Part shown: positions 1-5,195 of the stretch, piece after piece
Numbering within the stretch: position 1 is the first letter of the stretch
How the letters are laid out: every line of letters starts with the position of its first letter
Assembly (NCBI GenBank): GCA_030628305.1
Contig: DAOVRE010000135.1
Span: 1-5,400, forward strand
Length of the DNA stretch: 5,400 bases
Direction: 5' to 3'
From: Candidatus Heimdallarchaeota archaeon
GTDB taxonomy: Archaea; Asgardarchaeota; Heimdallarchaeia; Heimdallarchaeales; Heimdallarchaeaceae
The notes under the pieces: generated by a model
The model's database searches: none
What the model saw: the letters and a program-made list of their open reading frames with translations, nothing else
What the model was told of the DNA's origin: nothing
Translations under genes and position numbers: made by a program

Positions 1-61
1 AGAATTTTATACCTTCTTCAATTATAGATCCACAATTTTGACAGAAATACTTAGTTGACAT
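1..61 (-). CDS. Zinc-ribbon protein, N-terminal fragment (runs off window)
   Basis: The minus strand from the ATG at 61-59 is open to the window edge and gives 20 codons beginning MSTKYFCQNCGS. The C7-x2-C10-G knuckle followed by a short acidic/glycine stretch (IIEEGIKF) is the typical N-terminal half of a small zinc ribbon of the form CxxCG-x(n)-FCxxCG. The next codon begins with T on this strand, which fits the expected second-knuckle Cys, but it lies outside the window. In this family the ribbon often sits in front of an unrelated domain such as a membrane segment, so the full function cannot be read here. A strong box A on the same strand at 104-94 supports the start and implies a short leader of about a dozen bases. 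The gene is divergent from the tRNA gene. The coding call is fairly sure; the function is unknown. Confidence 0.72.
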   Translation of the reverse strand, partial: MSTKYFCQNCGSIIEEGIKF

Positions 62-93
62 ATTATCACTATTGTAATAGGCTACTGTTAATG

Positions 94-104
94 TATTTAT
101 AAGT
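94..104 (-). promoter_or_regulatory. Box A (TATA) promoter of the minus-strand zinc-ribbon gene
   Basis: On the minus strand the sequence reads ACTTATAAATA, a near-canonical archaeal box A, preceded by the purine/A-rich GCAAA that could act as a BRE. Its centre lies about 38 bases ahead of the ATG at 61. Transcription starting about 25 bases downstream would leave a leader of roughly 12 bases. Confidence 0.6.
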
Positions 105-125
105 TTGCAAATATAGCGCAAGAGA

Positions 126-139
126 GAAAGTATTAAAAA
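126..139 (+). promoter_or_regulatory. BRE plus box A promoter of the tRNA-Gly gene
   Basis: GAAAG (126-130) followed by TATTAAAAA (131-139) fits an archaeal BRE/TATA pair. The box centre is about 34 bases upstream of the tRNA 5' end. A start about 25 bases downstream would give a 5' leader of about 8 bases, to be removed by RNase P. Confidence 0.5.
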
Positions 140-168
140 CGCAATAATCGTTTTTTCTACAGATTACT

Positions 169-242
169 GCATCTGTAGTCTAGTGGTAGGACTGTAGCTT
201 CCCAAGCTACAAACCCGGGTTCGAATCCCGGCAGTTGCACCA
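169..242 (+). tRNA. tRNA-Gly (anticodon CCC), CCA encoded
   Basis: The sequence folds as a complete cloverleaf. The acceptor is 169-175 with 232-238. The D stem is GTCT 178-181 with GGAC 189-192. The anticodon stem is GTAGC 194-198 with GCTAC 206-210, with loop TTCCCAA placing anticodon CCC at 201-203. The T stem is CCGGG 215-219 with CCCGG 227-231 around loop TTCGAAT. The discriminator is A239 and CCA is encoded at 240-242. It decodes GGG glycine codons. The A73 discriminator is the archaeal/eukaryotic glycine form. There is no intron in the usual 37/38 position. One oddity is the fourth acceptor pair (T172 opposite T235), a U-U mismatch. Everything else is intact, so it is probably functional. 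Confidence 0.95.
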
Positions 243-252
243 TTTTTATTTC
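243..252 (+). terminator. T-rich terminator after the tRNA
   Basis: A T5 run and a further TTT directly follow the encoded CCA. Archaeal RNA polymerase terminates at such oligo-T tracts without needing a hairpin, so this probably ends the tRNA transcript. Confidence 0.5.
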
Positions 253-328
253 AATATTTAACACTAAACACCACAAAAATATTATTTTACCAAACTTGAC
301 ACAAAGCATTAATTTTTAAACTTTAACG

Positions 329-337
329 CTTATATTT
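329..337 (+). promoter_or_regulatory. Box A promoter of the small zinc-protein operon
   Basis: CTTATATTT is a good archaeal box A whose centre lies about 27 bases before the ATG at 360. This spacing predicts a leaderless or nearly leaderless mRNA. A weak GAAGG at 348-352 could instead act as a Shine-Dalgarno sequence if initiation is further upstream. Confidence 0.6.
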
Positions 338-359
338 GATTGATTAAGAAGGTTAAATT

Positions 360-584
360 ATGGCTCGATGTCCAGATTGCGGTGGGGAAGTCAAATATAA
401 AGCTCCTTTCATGGTTTGTTTAGATTGTGGTTTATCTTTTAAAAGAGGAGAATATGACAAAGTAAGGTCTACTATACGTTCCGAATTCAAAACTGAGATG
501 GGTGAATCTGACGAAGAAACAGATCGCAAGGAACGTCAAAGAAAAAGAGATTATCACGACTGGTTAATGAAGAAGGAGGAGTAA
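360..584 (+). CDS. Small zinc-ribbon protein with charged C-terminal helix
   Basis: This 74-residue protein has an N-terminal zinc ribbon: C4-P-D-C7-G-G and C20-L-D-C23-G give a classical CxxC-x12-CxxC four-cysteine site. Residues about 31-74 are very rich in Lys, Arg, Glu and Asp. They are predicted to form a long charged helix ending in an aromatic patch (DYHDW, residues 64-68) and KKEE. No enzyme motif or membrane segment is present, so it is most likely a cytosolic structural, nucleic-acid-binding or protein-binding adaptor. Short proteins with this layout (ribbon plus charged Trp-containing tail) appear to be common in Asgard-type archaea from general familiarity; the role is not known to me. 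A box A about 27 bases upstream supports the ATG start. It is the first gene of an operon with the next cysteine-rich gene (4 bases apart). Confidence 0.85.
   Translation: MARCPDCGGEVKYKAPFMVCLDCGLSFKRGEYDKVRSTIRSEFKTEMGESDEETDRKERQRKRDYHDWLMKKEE
573..580 (+). promoter_or_regulatory. Strong Shine-Dalgarno that fixes a TTG start
   Basis: AAGGAGGA lies inside the last codons of the first zinc-ribbon gene and ends 8 bases before the TTG at 589. It is the strongest ribosome-binding site in the window. It is the main reason for accepting the non-ATG start and suggests translational coupling of the two genes. Confidence 0.75.
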
Positions 585-588
585 GAAT

Positions 589-846
589 TTGGTTATTATA
601 GCTCAACATCTCAAATGTGATTTTCGAAATCGTTGCGCTTCATGTAGCAAATATCTATGGCCTCCAAAACAACAAAGTCGGTATTTTTATTGTCCTGAAT
701 GTAAATCAGACATACTATGCGATCGAGGGTTAATTCAGAATTTTTCAACTGACAGAGATGGAATAATACAAAAGAAGAATCTATGCATGAAATGTAATTC
801 TGAGATAGTTGAAAAAATGTGGCCAGAAGATACTTTAGAAATTTAA
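589..846 (+). CDS. Cysteine-rich putative zinc-binding protein, TTG start
   Basis: This 85-residue protein has eight cysteines. Three are CxxC knuckles (C16/C19, C35/C38 as CPEC, and C66/C69 as CMKC) and two are single residues (C10, C44). This is enough for two zinc sites. A plausible pairing is C16/C19 with C35/C38 as a ribbon around the WPPKQQSRYFY hairpin, and C66/C69 with C10 and/or C44 as a second, looser site. I do not recognise a named family. The start is TTG, set by the upstream AAGGAGGA; the first in-frame ATG (codon 67) would cut off most of the cysteines. The gene follows the preceding zinc-ribbon gene by 4 bases, so the two are probably co-transcribed and may act together. It ends 12 bases before the convergent larA-like stop. 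A metal-binding role is likely; the molecular function is unknown. Confidence 0.8.
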   Translation: MVIIAQHLKCDFRNRCASCSKYLWPPKQQSRYFYCPECKSDILCDRGLIQNFSTDRDGIIQKKNLCMKCNSEIVEKMWPEDTLEI

Positions 847-880
847 AAAAAAAGAGTTTTACTCTATGATTACATAGAGT
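845..880 (-). terminator. Hairpin plus T9 terminator of the larA-like gene
   Basis: Reading the minus strand, a perfect 8-bp stem (ACTCTATG, loop TAAT, CATAGAGT; 880-861) covers the last codons of the larA-like gene. AGAGT at 865-861 can alternatively pair with ACTCT at 857-853 around an AAA loop. T9 (853-845) follows directly. The second hairpin plus T-tract looks like an intrinsic terminator, and the T-tract alone would suffice in archaea. The element also covers the end of the convergent plus-strand gene. Confidence 0.6.
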
Positions 881-2241
881 CCAGGGTCATCCATAATGTA
901 TATTTGACCATCGGGATTAGCATTCATATATTCTTCAACTTGTCGCTTGATTGCTTCAGCTGGAGATTCATCTGGTTTTTTAATAGCCACAACTTTGTAA
1001 GTGTTAGATAATGTTTCTGGATCCCAATCAGCAACAAATTTGAGATTATCTTTGCCGATTGTTTTCATGATTCTTAATGTATCTACTGGTTTTTGATTAC
1101 CAATTTTGAATGTATCTTCAGTACAATAGTTATCTAAGACATACTCTAAAGCTTCTTGAATAGTAAATTCTTTGGCTTCTTGCATTACTTTTTCGTAATT
1201 GGGATTTCCAATACCATAAGTTAAAGGTGCAACAGCGATAATAATGCCTTTTCCATCTTGTCTCACTGCATTCCATGCAGCATGAATTCCCTTTCCTGCT
1301 TGGTAAAGATTAATTCCCCAACTTTGCATTGCACTGATAACAATGTCTCCAGCTTTTGGAAGTCTTACAGTTCTCATTTCAACAATGTGTTTAGTTGCTT
1401 CATCGTGAAGTGCTACTAGATCACCTGCATTGATGTAAACTATTTTTCCTTCAGTAACTATTGTATCTACACCGAATATTGTAATCTGCTTCTTTAGAAT
1501 GGTAACCATGTTTTTAATGTCTGATATGACAGGATTACCCTTAGTGTTACCGAGTCTGCATTCTGGCACAAACCCTAGATCTACATCAAACATTTTAGGA
1601 TGATTAATTCTTACTGTCTCGCTACTAGCAATACCAGGGCATATTTCTTTAATGGTCCCAGCACAACCAGCAAAATAATGAAGTTCAGTGTCAGTAATTG
1701 GAATTAGTATGGCTGCTTCAAAAGCTAGTTTGTTGAATCCCATTGGTGTTCCAGCATCGCTTTCACCTATCATCTTAACATCATTTTTGCAATCATGAGG
1801 TATAATTTGGGATTTATATTCTGCATAAACCTTTTCGCCAACTATTTTGTTAAATTCGTCTTCTTTTGGAAATCTGTGAGTACCAGTTGCAATTAACACT
1901 CGGATATCTTCTTTTTTCACACCCAAAGATAGAACCTTTTCTATTAGAAGTGGTAGAACTATTCTTGTGTGTATGTTAGGTCTAGTTTGATCATCAACCG
2001 CAAAAACTATTGGTTTTCCAACTTCGTATTTCTGTTTTAGAAGTTCAGCAAAAGGAATAACGTATCCAATTGGATTATTCAAAACGTTCTCTAGAGCTTC
2101 TTCAATACTACCTTCATACATTGGTTTTTTTGAGAAATCTGGTGGATTAAGAAACTTTGTTTGATCCGCATATTTCTTAGGAATAAATTCTGTGATATAT
2201 TCTGAGCCATAAGAAATAGGTGTATCCATATATTCGCTCAT
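859..2241 (-). CDS. larA: LarA-family (DUF2088) nickel-pincer racemase/epimerase homologue
   Basis: This 460-residue protein aligns with lactate racemase LarA along its full length (LarA is about 425 residues; this one has an N-terminal extension). The N-domain holds DDQTRP (83-88), the hydroxy-acid-binding DxTRP motif, and ATGTHR (118-123). The signature HYFAGCAGTIKEICPG lies at 188-203. From memory of Lactiplantibacillus plantarum LarA, its catalytic His108 and His174, cofactor-linking Lys184 and nickel-ligand His200 all match here with a constant offset of 14, as H122, H188, K198 and H214. QAGK (314-317) fits the C-domain substrate-binding Gln/Lys. LarA uses a nickel-pincer (NPN) cofactor to swap stereochemistry at the alpha carbon of a 2-hydroxy acid by hydride transfer. 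Relatives act on malate, aryl-lactates or sugar acids, so the substrate here is open. No signal peptide is seen, so it should be cytosolic. The larB/C/E cofactor genes are absent from the window. A box A about 25 bases ahead of the ATG suggests a leaderless transcript. Family is sure, substrate is not. Confidence 0.93.
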   Translation of the reverse strand: MSEYMDTPISYGSEYITEFIPKKYADQTKFLNPPDFSKKPMYEGSIEEALENVLNNPIGYVIPFAELLKQKYEVGKPIVFAVDDQTRPNIHTRIVLPLLIEKVLSLGVKKEDIRVLIATGTHRFPKEDEFNKIVGEKVYAEYKSQIIPHDCKNDVKMIGESDAGTPMGFNKLAFEAAILIPITDTELHYFAGCAGTIKEICPGIASSETVRINHPKMFDVDLGFVPECRLGNTKGNPVISDIKNMVTILKKQITIFGVDTIVTEGKIVYINAGDLVALHDEATKHIVEMRTVRLPKAGDIVISAMQSWGINLYQAGKGIHAAWNAVRQDGKGIIIAVAPLTYGIGNPNYEKVMQEAKEFTIQEALEYVLDNYCTEDTFKIGNQKPVDTLRIMKTIGKDNLKFVADWDPETLSNTYKVVAIKKPDESPAEAIKRQVEEYMNANPDGQIYIMDDPGLYVIIE

Positions 2242-2261
2242 AGGCTAAACCCTTTAGATTA

Positions 2262-2271
2262 ATTTATAAAA
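2262..2271 (-). promoter_or_regulatory. Box A promoter of the larA-like gene
   Basis: The minus strand reads TTTTATAAAT, centred about 25 bases upstream of the ATG at 2241. This spacing puts the expected transcription start on or next to the start codon (leaderless mRNA). It lies in the 108-base region shared with the divergent MFS gene. Confidence 0.62.
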
Positions 2272-2307
2272 GCTGTTATCTGTCAATAAAGACACACGTT
2301 AAGTCAA

Positions 2308-2317
2308 CTATATCAAT
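2308..2317 (+). promoter_or_regulatory. Probable box A of the MFS transporter gene
   Basis: CTATATCAAT is the best box A candidate on this strand, centred about 38 bases before the ATG at 2350. It predicts a leader of roughly 13 bases. A weaker alternative is the TTTTTAAT stretch at 2320-2327. An imperfect palindrome (GTTAAGTCAAC, 2298-2308) abuts it upstream. Confidence 0.4.
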
Positions 2318-2349
2318 TACTTTTTAATCATACAGAATGGCAGAATGTC

Positions 2350-3795
2350 ATGGCTACTGCAGAAATAGCTTTGCAACCTGGACGAGAAACTAATATTAAA
2401 GCAGTGTTCTTTTTGTCCTTAATCTGGGGTCTCTGCAGTGGATTTTATAATGTAATTTTACAACCATTTATTGTTGACTTTGTGGATTCTGAATTTATTT
2501 TTGGAGTAATCATGACAGTTGCATTGTTTGCACAAATCTTACCAATGATTCTAGTTGGGAAAGTCAGTGATCGAATTGGAAGAAAAAGAGTGCACATGGT
2601 TGGATTCTTTCTTTATGTTCCTGCTATGATTCTGTTTGCCTTATCAGGGCAATTTGATATGGCTAACCCTTTATTCTTAATAGTATCAGCTCTGCTTCTT
2701 GTGAATATTGGATTCGGTGCAATGGATCCAGCTTTTACGGCATTAGTGGCGGAAAGCAGTCAAGAGAATAAAAGAGCATCAACTTTTTCAATACTTGGGT
2801 TAGGAGTATATGCAAGCGCGTTAATCGGTCCAATTGTCATTAGGCTTCTCGCCGGAAGTGTTCCATTACATTACTATTTTTATGGTTTAATTGGAGGATA
2901 TACAATTTATTTCCTGTTTCAACTATTTCAACTGAGAGAATCACTTTCTTTGTCAGATTTCACTGCCAACTTTGGAAAACAATTTATTCAATCATCGAAA
3001 GCCTTGGTGCATATTACTGTGCAATTCTTCGTATCCATCACCCATTTCATAGTTATGCCATTCCTATTATTTTTCCGAAAGTCTAGTGAAGAAAAATTAA
3101 CTAATCAATTTCTTAGAAATGTTGAAAGAGAGATGAGTCTTTTTGAAGACATATTCAAAACCAAAGGTGTAAAATATGCTATTGGATACTTCATTTTTGA
3201 TTCTTTCGTATATGGATTGAGCTTAAACATTTACAATGGAGCAGTAAAGTACGTCTATGCATATACAGAATCTCAAATAGCAACAATGCAACTGGTTCTG
3301 AGTCTTAGCACAATCATCTTCTTCATTCCTTTAACGAAGATTTCTGACAAATTTAAAAGAAAGGAGATGTTAGTAATGAGCCAATTGGCAGGATCATTGT
3401 TTTTTACAACAAATATTATAGCACACTTTACGCTACCTGAATATAGACTTTACGTAATTCTCATAGGCTGGGCAGGATTAGGTGTAAGTATAGCTTTTTG
3501 GGTTCCAAGTGTATTATCTATTCTCTCCGATTTTGATAAAAAGAGAAGAGCTGAGGTTTATGGTATGGTGACAGGTATCAAAAGCCTAGGTTGGTTACCA
3601 ACAGGTATTATTGCGGGATTTATCATTGAAAAAACGATTGATACAATGGGTCTGTTAGGTCCCTTTCTAATAAGTATGGTTCTATTTCCTATTACGTTAT
3701 TCCTATCGATGAGATTTCCTGAAAATGATAAAAGAAAAAACAGCGAAAATGACGATAGTATAAAAAAGGCTGATGAAGAAATTCAGCACAACTAG
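2350..3795 (+). CDS. Major facilitator superfamily transporter
   Basis: This 481-residue polytopic membrane protein has MFS architecture. Hydrophobic segments lie near residues 18-41, 48-70, 81-99, 106-125, 146-167 and 173-193, then 275-295, 308-330, 340-358, 366-390, 410-427 and 433-455. The loop after helix 2 carries a clear motif A, GKVSDRIGRK (70-79). The equivalent loop of the C-half keeps a degenerate copy (KISDKFKRKE, 330-339), showing the usual internal duplication. The helix 4-5 and 10-11 loops have the matching ENKRAS (139-144) and DKKRRAEVYG (396-405) motifs. The central loop (about 195-275) is long and contains an extra hydrophobic stretch (220-242), perhaps amphipathic or re-entrant. 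The tail from 457 is charged and cytosolic. Such carriers are secondary transporters, often proton-coupled exporters or uptake systems; the substrate cannot be read. The gene is divergent from the larA-like gene and overlaps the next gene tail to tail by 4 bases. Class is sure, substrate unknown. Confidence 0.9.
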   Translation: MATAEIALQPGRETNIKAVFFLSLIWGLCSGFYNVILQPFIVDFVDSEFIFGVIMTVALFAQILPMILVGKVSDRIGRKRVHMVGFFLYVPAMILFALSGQFDMANPLFLIVSALLLVNIGFGAMDPAFTALVAESSQENKRASTFSILGLGVYASALIGPIVIRLLAGSVPLHYYFYGLIGGYTIYFLFQLFQLRESLSLSDFTANFGKQFIQSSKALVHITVQFFVSITHFIVMPFLLFFRKSSEEKLTNQFLRNVEREMSLFEDIFKTKGVKYAIGYFIFDSFVYGLSLNIYNGAVKYVYAYTESQIATMQLVLSLSTIIFFIPLTKISDKFKRKEMLVMSQLAGSLFFTTNIIAHFTLPEYRLYVILIGWAGLGVSIAFWVPSVLSILSDFDKKRRAEVYGMVTGIKSLGWLPTGIIAGFIIEKTIDTMGLLGPFLISMVLFPITLFLSMRFPENDKRKNSENDDSIKKADEEIQHN

Positions 3796-4637
3796 AATGG
3801 TCTTTTAATCAAATCCTTCATTATCTCTTCTGCTATTTCCTGAGAAACCCAATCAAGCATGTCAAATATCTCTTGTTCGGATCTATCATTGTAATAAAAG
3901 TAAGCTACTAACCAGAAATCACTTTCACTTTTGCTTAATTGCTTCAAATACCAGCCTTCCTTCAGTTCTAATACATTTATATTTCTGTTTTCAAGTCTTT
4001 GTTTCTCTTTGACAGAAAGAGTTGATCTAACAAGAATCTCACTATCAATGGAAAATGCTGTTAATAGTTCAGAGAAAAGAAGTATGCTATCTTTTTCAAC
4101 AAGATTGGCTTTGGATGTTATACTGTAAACTTTTCCTTGATCTATATCACCTACAAACAGATCAGCAATATACAGTTTTCCTTCTTCTTCCAATTTAGTT
4201 AGTTTATGTTTCACTGTTTCTAAAAAACCAGCATGTATTTTCTCTTCTGGAAAAGTTTGGGTAAATTTCGCTATCTCTAATACTTCTACCAATATTTCCT
4301 CTGGTGGGGAATAATACTCAAACGAGATATGAGGTGATAGGATATTGAAAATAGCTTGACCCCTTTTCTCGATATACGCTGTATTTTCATACAAATCAGC
4401 AAAAAATACGAATCTTAATGGATTCCCTTCCCCTAAAGGCGAATAAAGATATATTTTGATATCTTCAAGTGCAGCATTCACCAGCCCTCGTCTACTTTCA
4501 GTGCATTCTATCACAAAATTGTTCAATGCACAAATCATTGGCCATATAAGTTCCTCACTCATTTTTACTGTGTTATCTGTGTAAATCGTACGACCTAATC
4601 CAGTCTCAATATCCATAAATGCTATTTGATGAATCAT
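3792..4637 (-). CDS. Unrecognised protein with two predicted longin/roadblock-like domains
   Basis: This 281-residue protein is soluble, with no signal peptide or membrane helix. No named family is recognised from the sequence. Predicted secondary structure runs strand-strand-helix-strands-helix twice. Domain 1 has strands at about 3-10 and 15-21, a helix at 27-46, strands at 50-57, 59-66 and 74-82, and a helix at 86-102. A helical linker spans 112-152. Domain 2 has strands at 154-163 and 168-176, a helix at 182-200, strands at 219-226, 228-237 and 241-250, and a helix at 253-276. This order matches longin or related roadblock-type folds, which serve in small-GTPase regulation and membrane trafficking complexes and are numerous in Asgard archaea. 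No catalytic motif is visible, which suits a scaffold or GTPase-binding role. The ATG at 4637 has a box A about 29 bases upstream. The stop codon shares CTAG with the convergent MFS gene. The coding call is sure; the fold is an inference by eye. Confidence 0.8.
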   Translation of the reverse strand: MIHQIAFMDIETGLGRTIYTDNTVKMSEELIWPMICALNNFVIECTESRRGLVNAALEDIKIYLYSPLGEGNPLRFVFFADLYENTAYIEKRGQAIFNILSPHISFEYYSPPEEILVEVLEIAKFTQTFPEEKIHAGFLETVKHKLTKLEEEGKLYIADLFVGDIDQGKVYSITSKANLVEKDSILLFSELLTAFSIDSEILVRSTLSVKEKQRLENRNINVLELKEGWYLKQLSKSESDFWLVAYFYYNDRSEQEIFDMLDWVSQEIAEEIMKDLIKRPF

Positions 4638-4660
4638 TAAAGTAAATAACTTTTTATTCT

Positions 4661-4671
4661 ACATAAAAATA
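4661..4671 (-). promoter_or_regulatory. Probable box A of the longin-like gene
   Basis: The minus strand reads TATTTTTATGT, an AT-rich box A candidate centred about 29 bases before the ATG at 4637. This implies an mRNA with almost no leader. The match to consensus is moderate. Confidence 0.42.
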
Positions 4672-4692
4672 TCTGTTGTAGAAGAATGTAAT

Positions 4693-4710
4693 TAACCCAA
4701 GGTTATTTAT
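4693..4710 (+). promoter_or_regulatory. Box A of the Nudix gene with overlapping palindrome
   Basis: TTATTTAT (4703-4710) is a fair box A, centred about 39 bases before the ATG at 4746, giving a leader of about a dozen bases. A perfect inverted repeat, TAACC-CAA-GGTTA (4693-4705), covers the BRE position and the front of the box. A repressor bound there could block TFB/TBP, but the repeat is short (5-bp arms) and may be chance. Confidence 0.42.
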
Positions 4711-4745
4711 TTGTAGTATTCTTAACATCCACAAACGATGATATT

Positions 4746-5195
4746 ATGGAAACTGAAACCTCAGCTGGAATAGTTTTGTACAATTCAGGTTATTATCTCT
4801 TACTCAATTATGGACATAGCAGAGTAACAGAGAACAGGTGGGGATTAACAAAAGGTAGAATTGAAGGGAAAGAAACTGTGTTTCAAGCCGCTTTAAGAGA
4901 AGCTTTTGAGGAGACAGGAATAAACGACATCTCTATCCTAGAAGAATTTAAACATAAAATCACATATTATTTTGCTAGAGGTTCTCACAAAATTAAAAAG
5001 ACGGTTATTTATCTTGTTGGTATAGCTAATACAACTGATGTTCAAATTTCCAAAGAACATATAGGATTCAAATGGGCAACTTATGAGAAAGCTCTTGAAA
5101 TGTTAACTTTTGAAAATACAAGAAAAGTTATAAGAGCCGCAGAAAGATATCTCAAAGAAAACGAATTAATTAAACAACCAAAAGGGGAATTCTAA
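4746..5195 (+). CDS. Nudix hydrolase, Ap4A hydrolase-like
   Basis: This 149-residue cytosolic protein has a perfect Nudix box (GX5EX7REUXEEXGU) at residues 37-59: G37, E43, R51, E52, E55, E56, G58, I59. The three box glutamates E52, E55 and E56 bind the catalytic magnesium. The N-terminal SAGIVLYN, the YLLLNYG strand (17-23) and RWGLTKG (31-37) resemble bis(5'-nucleosyl)-tetraphosphatase (NUDT2-type), as does the C-terminal pattern of an FKWATYEKAL strand-helix (108-117) followed by LTFENTRKVIRAA (120-132). These enzymes split Ap4A and related dinucleotides into ATP and AMP, removing stress-associated nucleotides; some relatives also process mRNA 5' ends. The length is typical of a stand-alone enzyme. 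A box A at 4703-4710 supports the ATG. The next gene begins directly after the stop, so they form an operon. Nudix is sure; Ap4A specificity is likely but not certain. Confidence 0.93.
   Translation: METETSAGIVLYNSGYYLLLNYGHSRVTENRWGLTKGRIEGKETVFQAALREAFEETGINDISILEEFKHKITYYFARGSHKIKKTVIYLVGIANTTDVQISKEHIGFKWATYEKALEMLTFENTRKVIRAAERYLKENELIKQPKGEF
5183..5189 (+). promoter_or_regulatory. Shine-Dalgarno inside the Nudix 3' end
   Basis: AGGGGAA, in the last codons of the Nudix gene, ends 6 bases before the TTG at 5196. It is a moderate match to the anti-SD and supports translational coupling and the TTG start of the following gene. Confidence 0.5.

Noticed and set aside
2217..2241. Alternative larA-like start at the second in-frame ATG (codon 5, at 2229)
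   Set aside because: The box A spacing of about 25 bases fits the first ATG at 2241 better; the difference is four residues and does not touch the conserved core.
2298..2308. Imperfect palindrome GTTAAGTCAAC as a stand-alone operator
   Set aside because: One mismatched pair and short arms in AT-rich DNA; kept only as a note within the divergent promoter finding, not as a feature.
2337..2393. Short upstream frame starting at ATG 2337 and overlapping the MFS start
   Set aside because: It encodes only 18 residues, has no ribosome-binding site and no recognisable product. The tandem CAGAATG repeat that creates the extra ATGs (2333-2348) is short enough to be chance.
3931..4128. 65-codon plus-strand open frame inside the longin-like gene
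   Set aside because: It lies wholly antisense to a well-supported gene, has a low-complexity Ser/Phe/Leu-rich product and no ribosome-binding site, and is a shadow frame.
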